Origin: Flavobacterium fragile
GTDB lineage: Bacteria; Bacteroidota; Bacteroidia; Flavobacteriales; Flavobacteriaceae
Direction of reading: 5' to 3'
DNA length: 64,000 nucleotides
NCBI RefSeq assembly: GCF_023634865.1
Contig: NZ_JAMLJN010000001.1
Coordinates: 310,001 to 374,000 of the forward strand
Shown: positions 44,428 to 53,443 of the stretch, piece by piece
Numbering within the stretch: position 1 is the first letter of the stretch
How the letters are laid out: each line of letters opens with the position of its first letter
Translations under genes and position numbers: made by a program
The notes under the pieces: model-generated
Database searches by the model: none
What the model was told of the DNA's origin: nothing
What the model saw: the letters and a program-made list of their open reading frames with translations, nothing else

Positions 44428-44757
44428 ATGATAGTTATAGTTTTTAAATATTTAGTTCCCAAGGGTTTTCGGGGTCTAACCCTTTTTCCTTTTGTCTTTT
44501 TATTAAATAAAAAAGATAAAACCAATGCTGTTTTATTAAATCATGAGAGAATTCATATCAAACAACAGCTGGAATTATTGGTAGTTTTCTTTTTTGTGTG
44601 GTACGGTCTGGAGTTTGTTTTTCGCCTAATTCAATTTCGAGACAAAGCTAAGGCTTACCAAAATATTTCTTTTGAACGTGAGGCGTATCAATTTGAGCAA
44701 GATTTAGATTATGTGAATAAGCGTAATTTATTTTCTTTTTTTTCTTTTGTCATTTGA
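44428..44757 (+). CDS. Small membrane protein with HExxH and ExxA motifs (putative mini-metalloprotease)
   Basis: 109 residues from ATG 44428 (MIVIVFKYLVPKG). It contains HERIH at 39-43 and FEREAY at 82-87, so an HExxH pair followed by E83xxA86, the ligand order of gluzincin zinc proteases such as M48 and M56. Between them lies one hydrophobic helix (about 50-66). There is no room for the usual multi-helix membrane scaffold. I do not know an established family name; similar short proteins exist in Flavobacteriia as far as I recall. It starts 28 bases from the divergent DUF5522 gene. Protease activity is an inference from the motifs. Confidence 0.7.
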   Translation: MIVIVFKYLVPKGFRGLTLFPFVFLLNKKDKTNAVLLNHERIHIKQQLELLVVFFFVWYGLEFVFRLIQFRDKAKAYQNISFEREAYQFEQDLDYVNKRNLFSFFSFVI

Positions 44758-44851
44758 TTTAATAAAAGATATAAATCTTAAGACTAGCTTAAAATGATGT
44801 TTTTCTCAATTAATAGTAACAAATTAACTGTTTTTTTTAAACGAAATTGAT

Positions 44852-44859
44852 TATATTTG
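44852..44859 (+). promoter_or_regulatory. -7 box of the type A cargo gene
   Basis: TATATTTG, 24 bases before the ATG at 44884; supports that start over a longer frame from 44857. Confidence 0.6.
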
Positions 44860-44883
44860 ATAATCAACTTTATACACACTCTC

Positions 44884-46680
44884 ATGAAAAGAAGTTTATT
44901 GTTTATTTTAAGCTGTCTAAGTTTTACATCCATATTCTCTCAATTGTATGTGAGTCAAAATAGTTATGTCTTCGTAAACAATCAATTTGTATTTGTAACC
45001 CAGGACGTAAATTTACAAACAAATGGTGATTTTTATTTGAGAAATAATTCTCAACTTTTACAAGGAACATCAGGAACAAGTACAAACAAAGGAGGAGGTA
45101 AGTTGTCTGTTTTTCAAGAAGGAACAGTAAATAATTACCAGTATAACTATTGGTGTTCGCCTGTAGGAAACGCCTCTGCAACACCAGGTAATGAATCATT
45201 TGGAATTACAATGCTTCACCAACCTACAGGACTTCGAACGAGCACTCCAGCAATTATTTTACCGCAAAGCAATCGCAACGGAGTTGCAAACCCTTTATCC
45301 ATAGCGCCCAACTGGATTTGGAAGTTTATCCAATCTAATGCTTATGCTCAATGGATATTTGTGGGAAGCACAACTAACATTAATCCAGGAGAAGGTTTTA
45401 CAATGAAAGGTACTGCAGGTACAGATTCAACGATAGCTCAACTAGAGGAAAACATCCAAAACAATCCTGGTAGTAAACAACGTTATGATTTTAGAGGTAA
45501 ACCAAATGATGGTGACATAAGTGTGCCTATTGCTGATGGAAATCTAACACTAGTTGGTAATCCATATCCAAGTGCAGTTGATTTAAATGCGTATCTTATG
45601 GATGCTTCTAATGCAAGTGTAATTGATGGTCCTGCTTATTTTTGGGAGCAAGCTGAGGTTAATTCTCATTATATTTCGCAATATGAAGGAGGGTATGGGG
45701 TTTATACGCCTGTTACAAATGTTTACACACGAGCTGTATTTCTTCATTATAATTCTTCAGGAACTCCAGGTGTTCCTACTGGCGTAATTGGAACAGATAT
45801 CAAAAGAAGATATGCGCCTGTTGGACAGGGTTTCATGGTTAGAGGTAAGGCTAATGGAGTTATAACAATGAAAAATTCCTTTAGAAGATACGTCAAAGAA
45901 GGAGCTTCCAATAACTCTGAATTTGCTAGAAACAACTTTAATTCTTCAAGAAATAATGTTGCTTCGAATGAAGTTGAAACTGAAGACTTATCTATTTCTT
46001 ATTTAAGAATAAATGCTCTTTTCAATGATAGTAGTGTTAGACCCACCACTTTAACTTTTTTTGATACAGCTACTGATGGAGTTGATTACGGAGCAGATGC
46101 TATTTCTTCTTCTGGTATAGTTGAGGATTTTTATTTTGTAATTCCAGACGATCCTCACGAATATGTTGTTGCTGCTGTAAGATTCGATGTAAATAAAAGG
46201 ATTCCAGTAGCTTTTAGATGTAACGCAACGACAAATTTTAAACTTCAAGTAAAAGAGTCGTTTAATTTTGACCCCAATCAAAATGTTTACCTTCTAGATA
46301 AATCAACAGGTATTTTTTATGATATTAAAAATAATTATTTTGATATAACTTTACCTGCTTCTAACGATAGAAATAGATTCGAAATAACGTTTACAAATAC
46401 AATCTTAAGTAATCCAACGGAAGTGCTAGGGGATGTGTTTACCATCATTCAAGAGAACAGTATTAATAGTTTAAAGATTTACAATCCAGAATCTAAAGAT
46501 ATTGTAAACTTTGAATTGTATGATATAACAGGTAAATTGGTTTTGAAAAAACAAAATATGGGTAAGGCTACTCAATATGAATTTTCTACATCTGCTTATA
46601 GTAATGGTTTGTATGTAGTTAAATTAGATACTCGAGATAATCTAAAACTCATCAAAAAAATAATTATCGAAAATAAATAA
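44884..46680 (+). CDS. T9SS type A sorting domain protein
   Basis: 598 residues. Signal peptide (MKRSLLFILSCLSFTSIFSQ), a central beta-rich region with repeated aromatic and Gly/Asn motifs (GKLSVFQEGTVNNYQYNYW, LVGNPYPSAVDLNAYL, GQGFMVRGKANGVI), and a C-terminal type A sorting domain (about 525-598; LKIYNPESKDIVNFELYDITGKLVLKK, YSNGLYVVKL, IIIENK). It should pass the inner membrane by Sec and the outer membrane by the T9SS encoded at 10.5-15.2 kb. No enzymatic motif was seen; a surface or secreted structural role is likely. Confidence 0.9.
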   Translation: MKRSLLFILSCLSFTSIFSQLYVSQNSYVFVNNQFVFVTQDVNLQTNGDFYLRNNSQLLQGTSGTSTNKGGGKLSVFQEGTVNNYQYNYWCSPVGNASATPGNESFGITMLHQPTGLRTSTPAIILPQSNRNGVANPLSIAPNWIWKFIQSNAYAQWIFVGSTTNINPGEGFTMKGTAGTDSTIAQLEENIQNNPGSKQRYDFRGKPNDGDISVPIADGNLTLVGNPYPSAVDLNAYLMDASNASVIDGPAYFWEQAEVNSHYISQYEGGYGVYTPVTNVYTRAVFLHYNSSGTPGVPTGVIGTDIKRRYAPVGQGFMVRGKANGVITMKNSFRRYVKEGASNNSEFARNNFNSSRNNVASNEVETEDLSISYLRINALFNDSSVRPTTLTFFDTATDGVDYGADAISSSGIVEDFYFVIPDDPHEYVVAAVRFDVNKRIPVAFRCNATTNFKLQVKESFNFDPNQNVYLLDKSTGIFYDIKNNYFDITLPASNDRNRFEITFTNTILSNPTEVLGDVFTIIQENSINSLKIYNPESKDIVNFELYDITGKLVLKKQNMGKATQYEFSTSAYSNGLYVVKLDTRDNLKLIKKIIIENK

Positions 46681-46688
46681 AGTATTTT

Positions 46689-46719
46689 TAAATTTGGGCA
46701 GCTTTATAGCTGCTTTTTT
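46689..46719 (+). promoter_or_regulatory. -7 box overlapped by a terminator-like hairpin
   Basis: TAAATTTG (46689-46696) directly precedes a hairpin GCAGCT-TTAT-AGCTGC (46698-46713) and six T, ending at the next ATG (46720). The hairpin can end the upstream cargo transcript; a transcript from this box would start inside it. Confidence 0.6.
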
Positions 46720-47631
46720 ATGGAATCTACCAACCAAAAAATAAATATCAATCTTAAGAATAATATTGAACTTTTTATCAAAAGAGAAGATTTTTTGCAT
46801 CCAATAATATCAGGTAATAAATACAGAAAGTTAAAATACAATTTAGAGCAAGCAAACAAGTTGAATTATAATACTTTGCTGACGTTTGGAGGTGCTTTCT
46901 CAAATCATATTTTAGCGGTTGCAGGTGCTGGAATAGAATATGGTTTTCAAACAATTGGAGTTATAAGAGGTGAAGAATTAGAGAATAAAATCACCGAAAA
47001 TCCTACCTTGTTAAAAGCTTATGAATTAGGAATGAAATTTTATTTTATAAGTCGAACTCTTTATCGAGATAAAGAAAACAAAGCGTTAATTGAACAGCTT
47101 AAAGAAAAGTTTGGTGATTTTTATTTGATTCCTGAAGGAGGCACAAATGAACTTGCGATTAAAGGATGTGAGGAAATTTTAACAGCATCAGATAAGTCCT
47201 ATTTTACACATGTAGTAGGGGCAGTAGGAACAGGGGGAACAATTTCTGGAATCATTAACTCTTCAACAGAAAAACAACAAATAATTGGATTTTCTTCATT
47301 AAAAGGTGCTTTTTTGTCTGATGTTATTCGTAATTTTGTAAATAAAACCAATTGGACGGTAAACGATCATTATCATTTCGGTGGTTATGGTAAAATAAAT
47401 GAAGCATTAGTATCGTTTCTTAATTCTTTCTATCAAGAAACTAAAATCCCGTTAGACCCAGTTTACACTGGAAAAATGGTATTTGGTGTGATGGATTTAA
47501 TCAATCAAGATTATTTTTTACCAAATTCTAAAATTTTAATGATTCATACCGGAGGTTTACAAGGAATTAAAGGCATGAATTTTGCTCTAAAAAATAAAAA
47601 TAAAGAATTAATTCAATATGATGAAAATTAG
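46720..47631 (+). CDS. PLP-dependent enzyme, ACC deaminase / D-cysteine desulfhydrase family
   Basis: 303 residues of the tryptophan-synthase-beta fold. The PLP lysine is K34 in SGNKYRKL, followed by FGGAFSNHILAVAGAG, which holds the phosphate-side residues, and GAVGTGGTISG near residue 167, the second PLP-phosphate loop. The family splits into 1-aminocyclopropane-1-carboxylate deaminases and D-cysteine desulfhydrases; the sequence alone does not decide, and most bacterial members of this length are annotated loosely. Cytosolic. The glucosaminidase gene overlaps its 3' end by 14 bases. Confidence 0.85.
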   Translation: MESTNQKININLKNNIELFIKREDFLHPIISGNKYRKLKYNLEQANKLNYNTLLTFGGAFSNHILAVAGAGIEYGFQTIGVIRGEELENKITENPTLLKAYELGMKFYFISRTLYRDKENKALIEQLKEKFGDFYLIPEGGTNELAIKGCEEILTASDKSYFTHVVGAVGTGGTISGIINSSTEKQQIIGFSSLKGAFLSDVIRNFVNKTNWTVNDHYHFGGYGKINEALVSFLNSFYQETKIPLDPVYTGKMVFGVMDLINQDYFLPNSKILMIHTGGLQGIKGMNFALKNKNKELIQYDEN

Positions 47632-48454
47632 GATTATTGTTTTTTTATTAGCGCTTTCGGTAGTGAGTTGTACGAGTTCAAAATCTATTGTAAGAACTTC
47701 TGGAAAACATAAAGAGGTGCAAAAAAAGCAACCTGTAGTTCAAACAAATAAAACAAATACTAATTCGAAAACACCATCTATAGTAAGCCTGGAGGCAACT
47801 TCAAATGTTAAGACATATGCTGAGGAAATTCAATTATACATTGAAAATTTTAAAGAAATTGCCAAAAACAACATGAAATCTCATGGGATTCCAGCCAGTA
47901 TAACTTTAGCACAAGGAATTTTAGAATCGGGAGCGGGTAAAGGTAAATTGGCTCAATCTGCTAACAATCATTTTGGAATAAAATGCCATACAGGATGGCA
48001 AGGTGATAGTGTGCGTCATGACGACGATGCAGAACAAGAATGTTTTAGAAAATACGAGCATCCCGCTGAGTCATATCGTGATCATTCATTATTTTTAACT
48101 TCTCGACCTCGTTATTCCAATTTGTTCAAATTAGACAGAGGCGATTATGAGTCTTGGGCTAAAGGGTTAAAAGCAGCAGGGTACGCTACCGATGTTAAAT
48201 ATCCGGATAAGTTAATTGGACTAATTGAGCGTTTTGAACTGTATAAATATGATAATGAAGTGTTGAGCCGAAACTTCATGCCTACGAAAAAAGAGGTTGT
48301 TTTAGCTCAAGGTAGTGATTACTATACCATTCAACAAGGGGATACTTTGTATTCTCTATCTAAAAGATTCAATCTTACAGTTGAAGACTTAAAAAAGTTA
48401 AATAATATGTCAGATAATGCCATTTCTATAGGGCAACAAATCAAAATAAAGTAA
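47618..48454 (+). CDS. Lipoprotein glucosaminidase with LysM domain
   Basis: 278 residues (or 277 from the second ATG at 47621). Lipobox VVSC, Cys at 17-18. Then a Lys/Thr-rich linker, a glucosaminidase (FlgJ/Auto-like) domain (about 78-210; [21 protein letters not shown] with the catalytic Glu, [25 protein letters not shown]), and a C-terminal LysM domain (about 230-278; [19 protein letters not shown]). It cuts the peptidoglycan glycan strand. Overlaps the PLP gene by 14 bases and shares one base with hemL (TAATG), so the three are co-transcribed. Confidence 0.93.
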   Translation: MMKIRIIVFLLALSVVSCTSSKSIVRTSGKHKEVQKKQPVVQTNKTNTNSKTPSIVSLEATSNVKTYAEEIQLYIENFKEIAKNNMKSHGIPASITLAQGILESGAGKGKLAQSANNHFGIKCHTGWQGDSVRHDDDAEQECFRKYEHPAESYRDHSLFLTSRPRYSNLFKLDRGDYESWAKGLKAAGYATDVKYPDKLIGLIERFELYKYDNEVLSRNFMPTKKEVVLAQGSDYYTIQQGDTLYSLSKRFNLTVEDLKKLNNMSDNAISIGQQIKIK

Positions 48455-49740
48455 TGTTATATAAAAGAAGTAGTGAATTATTTGTTGAGGCAAATAAGGT
48501 AATTCCAGGGGGGGTTAATTCACCCGTGAGAGCATTTAAAGGAGTAGGAGGTACTCCTATTTTTGTGAAAGAAGCGAAAGGTGCCTATTTATATGATGAA
48601 GATGGAAATCGTTTAATCGATTATATCAATTCTTGGGGACCTATGATCCTAGGTCACGCCTACGAGCCTGTGGTAAATGCAGTAGTTGAAAAAGCAAAAA
48701 AAGGAACTTCTTTTGGTATGCCTACAGAATTGGAAACTCAAATTGCTCAGTTAGCAGTTTCTATGGTTCCTAATATTGATAAAATCCGTTTTGTAAATTC
48801 GGGTACAGAAGCTTGTATGAGCGCCATTCGTTTGGCTAGAGGATTTACTAAACGAGATAAAATCATTAAATTTTCAGGATGCTACCACGGTCATTCGGAT
48901 TCGTTTTTAATTGCCGCAGGAAGTGGTTTAAGTACGTTTGGTGTGCCAAATTCTCCTGGCGTAACTGAAGGTACAGCTAAAGATACTTTGTTGGCTGCTT
49001 ACAATGATATTGATAATGTTAAGGCTCTTTTTGAAGCAAATAAAGGACAAATAGCGGCCGTTATTATTGAGCCAGTAGCAGGAAATATGGGTTGTATTCC
49101 TCCTGTAAAAGGTTTTTTAGGAGCATTAAGACAGCTGTGTACCGAAAATGAAACATTATTAATTTTTGATGAGGTGATGACGGGCTTCAGATTGGCCAAA
49201 GGGGGGGCTCAAGAATTATATGGTATTCAGGCCGATATTGTGTGTTTTGGAAAAGTAATTGGTGGAGGTCTTCCTGTGGGCGCTTTTGCTGCAAGAGAAG
49301 AAATTATGAATTATTTAGCACCAATTGGACCAGTTTATCAAGCAGGTACTTTGTCTGGAAATCCATTAGCAATGGCGGCAGGACTTGAAATGCTTAAAGC
49401 TTTGAACGCTGATAATGAAATCTTTACACGATTAGATGAAAAGACAGCCTACTTAGAGAAAGGAATTCATAGAGTTTTAACCGAAGCTAATGTTGTGTTT
49501 ACAAAGAATAGAGTAGGTTCTATGATCTCGGTTCATTTTGATGCAAATCCAGTCTATGATTTTGCAACAGCTAAAAATGGAGATAATGATACCTTCAAAA
49601 AATTCTTCCACGGTTTGTTAAAACGCGGGGTGTATATAGCCCCTTCGGCATATGAAACTTGGTTTATAACCGATGCCTTAACCTATGAAGATTTGGATTT
49701 TACAATTCAGGCTGTAGGAGAAACAGCAAAAGAGTTATAA
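48454..49740 (+). CDS. hemL: Glutamate-1-semialdehyde 2,1-aminomutase
   Basis: 428-residue PLP enzyme making 5-aminolevulinate, the last step of the C5 route to haem. Signature parts: [55 protein letters not shown] and the PLP-lysine block [16 protein letters not shown]. Full length. Translationally coupled to the glucosaminidase by one-base overlap. Closed by a terminator shared with the converging gene. Confidence 0.97.
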   Translation: MLYKRSSELFVEANKVIPGGVNSPVRAFKGVGGTPIFVKEAKGAYLYDEDGNRLIDYINSWGPMILGHAYEPVVNAVVEKAKKGTSFGMPTELETQIAQLAVSMVPNIDKIRFVNSGTEACMSAIRLARGFTKRDKIIKFSGCYHGHSDSFLIAAGSGLSTFGVPNSPGVTEGTAKDTLLAAYNDIDNVKALFEANKGQIAAVIIEPVAGNMGCIPPVKGFLGALRQLCTENETLLIFDEVMTGFRLAKGGAQELYGIQADIVCFGKVIGGGLPVGAFAAREEIMNYLAPIGPVYQAGTLSGNPLAMAAGLEMLKALNADNEIFTRLDEKTAYLEKGIHRVLTEANVVFTKNRVGSMISVHFDANPVYDFATAKNGDNDTFKKFFHGLLKRGVYIAPSAYETWFITDALTYEDLDFTIQAVGETAKEL

Positions 49741-49774
49741 AAAAAAAGTCCCGAATAATTCGGGACTTTTTTTT
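49741..49774. terminator. Bidirectional terminator after hemL
   Basis: Stem AAAGTCCCGAA/TTCGGGACTTT with a 3-base loop and A/T runs on both sides. Confidence 0.9.
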
Positions 49775-50096
49775 ATATTTTAGTTACTTTATTAAAAACA
49801 CTTGAGTTCTTTTCTAACAATACCATTTCAGATTGACTTAAAAGTGATTTAATTTCTTTTCTAATTCTTAATCTCAATTCATTTTTGCCTTCTTCATTAA
49901 GGTTTAATTGAGTTAAAGATTTATGTTTGTGAAGCAAAATATCATAGACTTTAGCAGTCTTTTCACCATCTAGTTGTAAAGATTGAGATAATTCAATACT
50001 TTCCGATTTAGCTTTTTCTTCAATGTTTTTATCTTGTGCAAATACTGAAGTCGTAAAAGCAAAGAATAAAATAAATAAAGTAAATAATTTTTTCAT
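49773..50096 (-). CDS. Small secreted protein, Spy/DUF-type helical
   Basis: 107 residues. Signal peptide (MKKLFTLFILFFAFTTSVFAQ) then an all-helical, charged chain (SIELSQSLQLDGEKTAKVYDI, LRLRIRKEIKSLLSQSEMVL). It resembles, weakly, the neighbouring Spy-like protein and other small periplasmic chaperone-like proteins. A TAGTTTTG box lies at 50123-50130. Family not recognised with certainty; function unknown. Confidence 0.65.
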   Translation of the reverse strand: MKKLFTLFILFFAFTTSVFAQDKNIEEKAKSESIELSQSLQLDGEKTAKVYDILLHKHKSLTQLNLNEEGKNELRLRIRKEIKSLLSQSEMVLLEKNSSVFNKVTKI

Positions 50097-50122
50097 TTTG
50101 AAATTTTTATATTTTTCTGTTT

Positions 50123-50130
50123 CAAAACTA
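50123..50130 (-). promoter_or_regulatory. -7 box of the small secreted protein gene
   Basis: TAGTTTTG on the minus strand, 26 bases from the ATG at 50096. Confidence 0.5.
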
Positions 50131-50178
50131 AATTAAATTTATTAATAAAACAAAAAAAACATAAGGAATTAATTTTTG

Positions 50179-50595
50179 TTATTCTTGAATTTCTGCTTTT
50201 CTTTTCATTTTAGCTACTTTTTCTTTTCGCTCATTTTGTTTTGCTTCCCATTTTTTCATTTGTTCAGGAGTTAAAACTTTTTTCAGTTTAGCTTTTAATT
50301 CAATTTGATCATCTAATCTTTCGATTTGTTTCTCATAACGCTCATCAGCAGATAAACTTTCGCCTTTTTCTCGTTTGGCTTTCATTTCAGTTTTTAAAGC
50401 TTCCCTTTTTTTCGCTTGGTCCAAAATAATAGCTTTAACTTCTTTTTGCTGATTGCTATTTAAGTCTAAATCAAAAGTTAATCTTTTAGTTTGGAGCTCT
50501 GCAAGTTGGTCAGGACTCATTTCGCCACCTTTTCTGTTTTGTGCAAAAGTTAAGCTACTTAAGATAAGTGCTACAAATAAGATAAGTTTTTTCAT
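50179..50595 (-). CDS. Spy/CpxP-like periplasmic protein
   Basis: 138 residues from ATG 50595. Signal peptide (MKKLILFVALILSSLTFAQ) and then helices rich in Lys, Glu and Gln. Repeated LTPEQMKKWEA and MSPDQLAELQTKRLTFDLDL segments match the LTxxQ-like motif of Spy/CpxP-type proteins. A longer frame from 50682 has no signal peptide at its start and is not supported. Probably an envelope-stress or folding helper, by family analogy. Not operonic with lysS, which ends at a terminator just upstream. Confidence 0.78.
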   Translation of the reverse strand: MKKLILFVALILSSLTFAQNRKGGEMSPDQLAELQTKRLTFDLDLNSNQQKEVKAIILDQAKKREALKTEMKAKREKGESLSADERYEKQIERLDDQIELKAKLKKVLTPEQMKKWEAKQNERKEKVAKMKRKAEIQE

Positions 50596-50663
50596 AATGT
50601 ATAGATTTTTATGTTTTCTTGTATATAAGACTTTGTAAATATAAAAAAGTTTAATTGAAGCAG

Positions 50664-50699
50664 ATAAAAAAATGGAACTCATTTGAGTTCCATTTTTTT
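50664..50699 (-). terminator. Terminator of lysS
   Basis: Stem AAATGGAACTCA/TGAGTTCCATTT with a 2-base spacer and long T run on the minus strand. Confidence 0.9.
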
Positions 50700-52395
50700 A
50701 TTTCCCTAAATATTCGGCAATTTTGTGTTCGCCATCAACTACTACTCGTATCAAGCCATTTTTGCTTAACGCTTTGCTAGCAGCATCCCATTTTTTTCCG
50801 CTTAATTCCGATTTTATTTTTAAATCTCCAATCGAAATACCTTCGTTAGCTTTCAAAATTTCAATAATGTGTTTTTCATCCTCTGTTAATTCTGGGCCTT
50901 TTTTCTCTGGTCGCATTTGTGGGAAGAATAACACTTCTTGTATCGATGGATTATTCGTTAAGAACATAATCAAACGATCCATTCCAATTCCTAAGCCAGA
51001 GGTTGGAGGCATTCCATATTCTAAAGCTCTTAAGAAATCTTCGTCGATAATTCCATTGGCTTCATCATCTCCTTTTTCGGCTAAAGCCATCTGAACTTCA
51101 AAACGCTCTCTTTGGTCTATAGGATCGTTAAGCTCTGAATAGGCATTTGCGATTTCTTTTCCACAAACCATCAATTCAAAACGCTCAGTTAATTCAGGAT
51201 TATCTCGGTGCGATTTACACAAAGGCGACATTTCTTTTGGATAATCCGTAATGAAAGTTGGTTGGATGAAGTTGCCTTCACATTTCTCACCAAAAATTTC
51301 ATCAATCAATTTTCCTTTACCCATGGTGTCGTTCACTTCGATTCCCATAGATTTTGCTGCTTCGCGCAATTCTTCTTCTGATTTTCCAGTAATATCAAAG
51401 CCTGTGAATTGTTTGATAGCATCGGTCATCGTAACTCTAGCATAAGGCGCTTTAAAATCTACTTCGTGTTCTCCAAAAGTAGCTTTTGTAGTTCCATTTA
51501 CTTGTAAAGCACAATATTCTAATAAATTTTCAGTCATTTCCATCATCCAGTTGTAGTCTTTATAAGCTACATAAATTTCCATAGCAGTAAATTCTGGATT
51601 GTGCGTTCTGTCCATTCCTTCGTTACGGAAGTTTTTCGAAAATTCGTAAACACCATCAAAACCACCAACGATTAATCTTTTTAAATACAATTCGTTAGCA
51701 ATTCGCATGTACAAAGGAATATCCAAACTATTATGGTGTGTAATAAACGGACGCGCAGCCGCTCCCCCAGGGATCGATTGTAAAACGGGTGTTTCCACTT
51801 CCATATAGCCTGCTTCGTTGAAAAACGTTCTCATAGCGTTGAACAATTTTGTTCTTTTAATGAAAACTTCTTTCACTTGCGGATTTACAACTAAATCTAC
51901 ATAACGCATACGGTAACGCAATTCGGGATCGGTAAAGGCATCATACACTTTTCCAGTTTCATCTGTTTTTGGTAATGGAAGCGGTTTTAAAGTTTTACTT
52001 AATATTTTAAAATCGGTTACATTGACACATTGAGCACCAACTTTCGTAGTAAATAACTCACCTTCAATACCTATAAAATCGCCTAAATCAGTTAATTTTC
52101 TAAAAACTTGGTTGTAAAGTGTTTTGTCCTCGCCAGTACAAATAACATCTCTATTAAAATACAACTGCATTCTGCCTTCACTATCTTGTAATTCAGCAAA
52201 AGCCGCTTTTCCTTGATCGCGAACACTCATTAAACGACCTGCCAAAATAACCTTTTTGCCTTCTTCAAAATTTTCCTTTACTTGCTTCGAAGTGTGATTA
52301 ACAGGAAATAAATCCGCTGGATATGGGTTAATACCTAATTCGCGTAACGCGTTTAGTTTGTCTCTTCTAATGATTTCTTGTTCCGAAAGTTGCAT
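50698..52395 (-). CDS. lysS: Lysyl-tRNA synthetase (class II)
   Basis: 565 residues. N-terminal OB-fold anticodon domain (VILAGRLMSVRDQGKAAFAEL) and class II catalytic domain: motif 2 near NFRNEGMDRTHNPEFT and motif 3 GLGIGMDRLIMFL. The last ~65 residues (LTEDEKHIIEILKANEGISIG onward) form an extra C-terminal extension, as often seen in Bacteroidota LysS. The ATG at 52395 (MQLSEQEIIRRDKL) is chosen: a -33/-7 promoter sits just upstream, within the longer frame that reaches 52509. Cytosolic; single gene. Confidence 0.96.
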   Translation of the reverse strand: MQLSEQEIIRRDKLNALRELGINPYPADLFPVNHTSKQVKENFEEGKKVILAGRLMSVRDQGKAAFAELQDSEGRMQLYFNRDVICTGEDKTLYNQVFRKLTDLGDFIGIEGELFTTKVGAQCVNVTDFKILSKTLKPLPLPKTDETGKVYDAFTDPELRYRMRYVDLVVNPQVKEVFIKRTKLFNAMRTFFNEAGYMEVETPVLQSIPGGAAARPFITHHNSLDIPLYMRIANELYLKRLIVGGFDGVYEFSKNFRNEGMDRTHNPEFTAMEIYVAYKDYNWMMEMTENLLEYCALQVNGTTKATFGEHEVDFKAPYARVTMTDAIKQFTGFDITGKSEEELREAAKSMGIEVNDTMGKGKLIDEIFGEKCEGNFIQPTFITDYPKEMSPLCKSHRDNPELTERFELMVCGKEIANAYSELNDPIDQRERFEVQMALAEKGDDEANGIIDEDFLRALEYGMPPTSGLGIGMDRLIMFLTNNPSIQEVLFFPQMRPEKKGPELTEDEKHIIEILKANEGISIGDLKIKSELSGKKWDAASKALSKNGLIRVVVDGEHKIAEYLGK

Positions 52396-52414
52396 AGTAT
52401 TGTGTTTAAGCGTG

Positions 52415-52445
52415 CAAATGTAACTATAAATTAAAAAACTGCCAA
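52415..52445 (-). promoter_or_regulatory. lysS promoter
   Basis: Minus strand: TTG (52443-52445), 20-base spacer, TACATTTG (52415-52422), 19 bases from the ATG. Confidence 0.75.
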
Positions 52446-52508
52446 CTTTCACCTGAACGCTGGATAATTTTTTTATGAGCGAATGGTTCGGGCTTTTTTT
52501 GGTTTCCA

Positions 52509-52602
52509 TGTTCCTGCCATACGTTATATCTTTTTTATTTGTTGCCTGAGGTTCTCGAAGGCAACAAATAAAAAAGGATGTTACTCCTGTCAGGGCTAAT
52601 TA
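52509..52602. repeat. Palindromic intergenic element, copy C
   Basis: Between lysS and lipB promoters. Left box TTCCTGCCATACGTTATATC (52511-52530), perfect 18-bp stem (52530-52547 with 52559-52576, CTTTTTTATTTGTTGCCT), loop GAGGTTCTCGA, right box GTTACTCCTGTCAGGGCTAA (52580-52599). The boxes align with those of copies A and B; stem sequence differs but pairs perfectly. Confidence 0.8.
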
Positions 52603-52614
52603 GTAAACTATTCG

Positions 52615-52622
52615 TATCTTTG
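52615..52622 (+). promoter_or_regulatory. lipB -7 promoter box
   Basis: TATCTTTG, 32 bases before the ATG at 52655 and 13 bases after palindromic element C. Confidence 0.55.
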
Positions 52623-52654
52623 CGAAACTTTTTCAAAACACAATTTCGTTTGCT

Positions 52655-53359
52655 ATGAATAAAAAAGTCCAACTTCAAGATTTAGGGAATAAAGATTATA
52701 AAGATACATGGGATTATCAAGAAGCATTATTCAAAGAAATTGTAGACATCAAAGTGCAAAATAGGAGAGAGGAAACTTCGATTCCAACACCAAATTATTT
52801 TTTATATGTGGAGCATCCTCATGTGTATACGTTAGGAAAAAGCGGTGATATCTCAAATTTATTACTTTCAGAAAGACAATTAGAAGCTAAAGGAGCAACC
52901 TTTTACAAAATAAATAGAGGAGGAGACATCACTTACCACGGACCAGGACAAATCGTCGGTTATCCCATTTTAGATTTAGAAAACTTTTTTACCGATATTC
53001 ATAAGTACTTACGCTTTTTAGAAGAAGCTATCATTCTAACACTAGCTGAATACGGCTTACAAGCAACTCGCAGCGAAGGAGAAACCGGAGTTTGGTTCGA
53101 TGTAGGAACGCCATTCGCAAGAAAAATTTGCGCTATGGGAGTTCGTGCTTCTCGTTGGGTAACCATGCACGGCTTCGCCCTAAACGTCAACGCCGATTTA
53201 GGCTACTTCGACAACATCATCCCATGTGGAATCAAGGGAAAAGCGGTAACTTCCATGCATGTAGAGTTAAAGAGAGCAGTTGATGAAGAGGAAGTAAAAG
53301 GAAAAATTCTAAAAAATTTTCAACATCTATTCGAAGCTGAAATAATAGAGATTAAGTAG
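52655..53359 (+). CDS. lipB: Lipoyl(octanoyl) transferase
   Basis: 234 residues. Transfers octanoyl from acyl carrier protein to lipoate-dependent enzymes, the first step of lipoate making. Signature RGGDITYHGPGQIVGYPILDL around residues 88-108, and the catalytic pair C191 (IIPCGIKGKAVTS) and K194. The binding stretch YVEHPHVYTLGKSGD is also present. Full length. lipA is not adjacent in this window. Confidence 0.96.
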   Translation: MNKKVQLQDLGNKDYKDTWDYQEALFKEIVDIKVQNRREETSIPTPNYFLYVEHPHVYTLGKSGDISNLLLSERQLEAKGATFYKINRGGDITYHGPGQIVGYPILDLENFFTDIHKYLRFLEEAIILTLAEYGLQATRSEGETGVWFDVGTPFARKICAMGVRASRWVTMHGFALNVNADLGYFDNIIPCGIKGKAVTSMHVELKRAVDEEEVKGKILKNFQHLFEAEIIEIK

Positions 53360-53443
53360 GGATACTTAATAGATACTTAATAGATACTCCATACAAACCT
53401 TAGGGTTGTAGTACCCTTGCTAAATTAAATAGTTGTAAATAAT

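Noticed and set aside
44400..44525. Longer N-terminus for the DUF5522 protein, to 44525
   Set aside because: It would overlap the divergent gene and its own -7 box; the ATG at 44399 gives the usual family length.
53362..53416. Direct repeat GATACTTAATA (two and a half units) and small inverted repeat AGGGT/ACCCT between lipB and rnhB
   Set aside because: Too short and weak to call a terminator or functional repeat.
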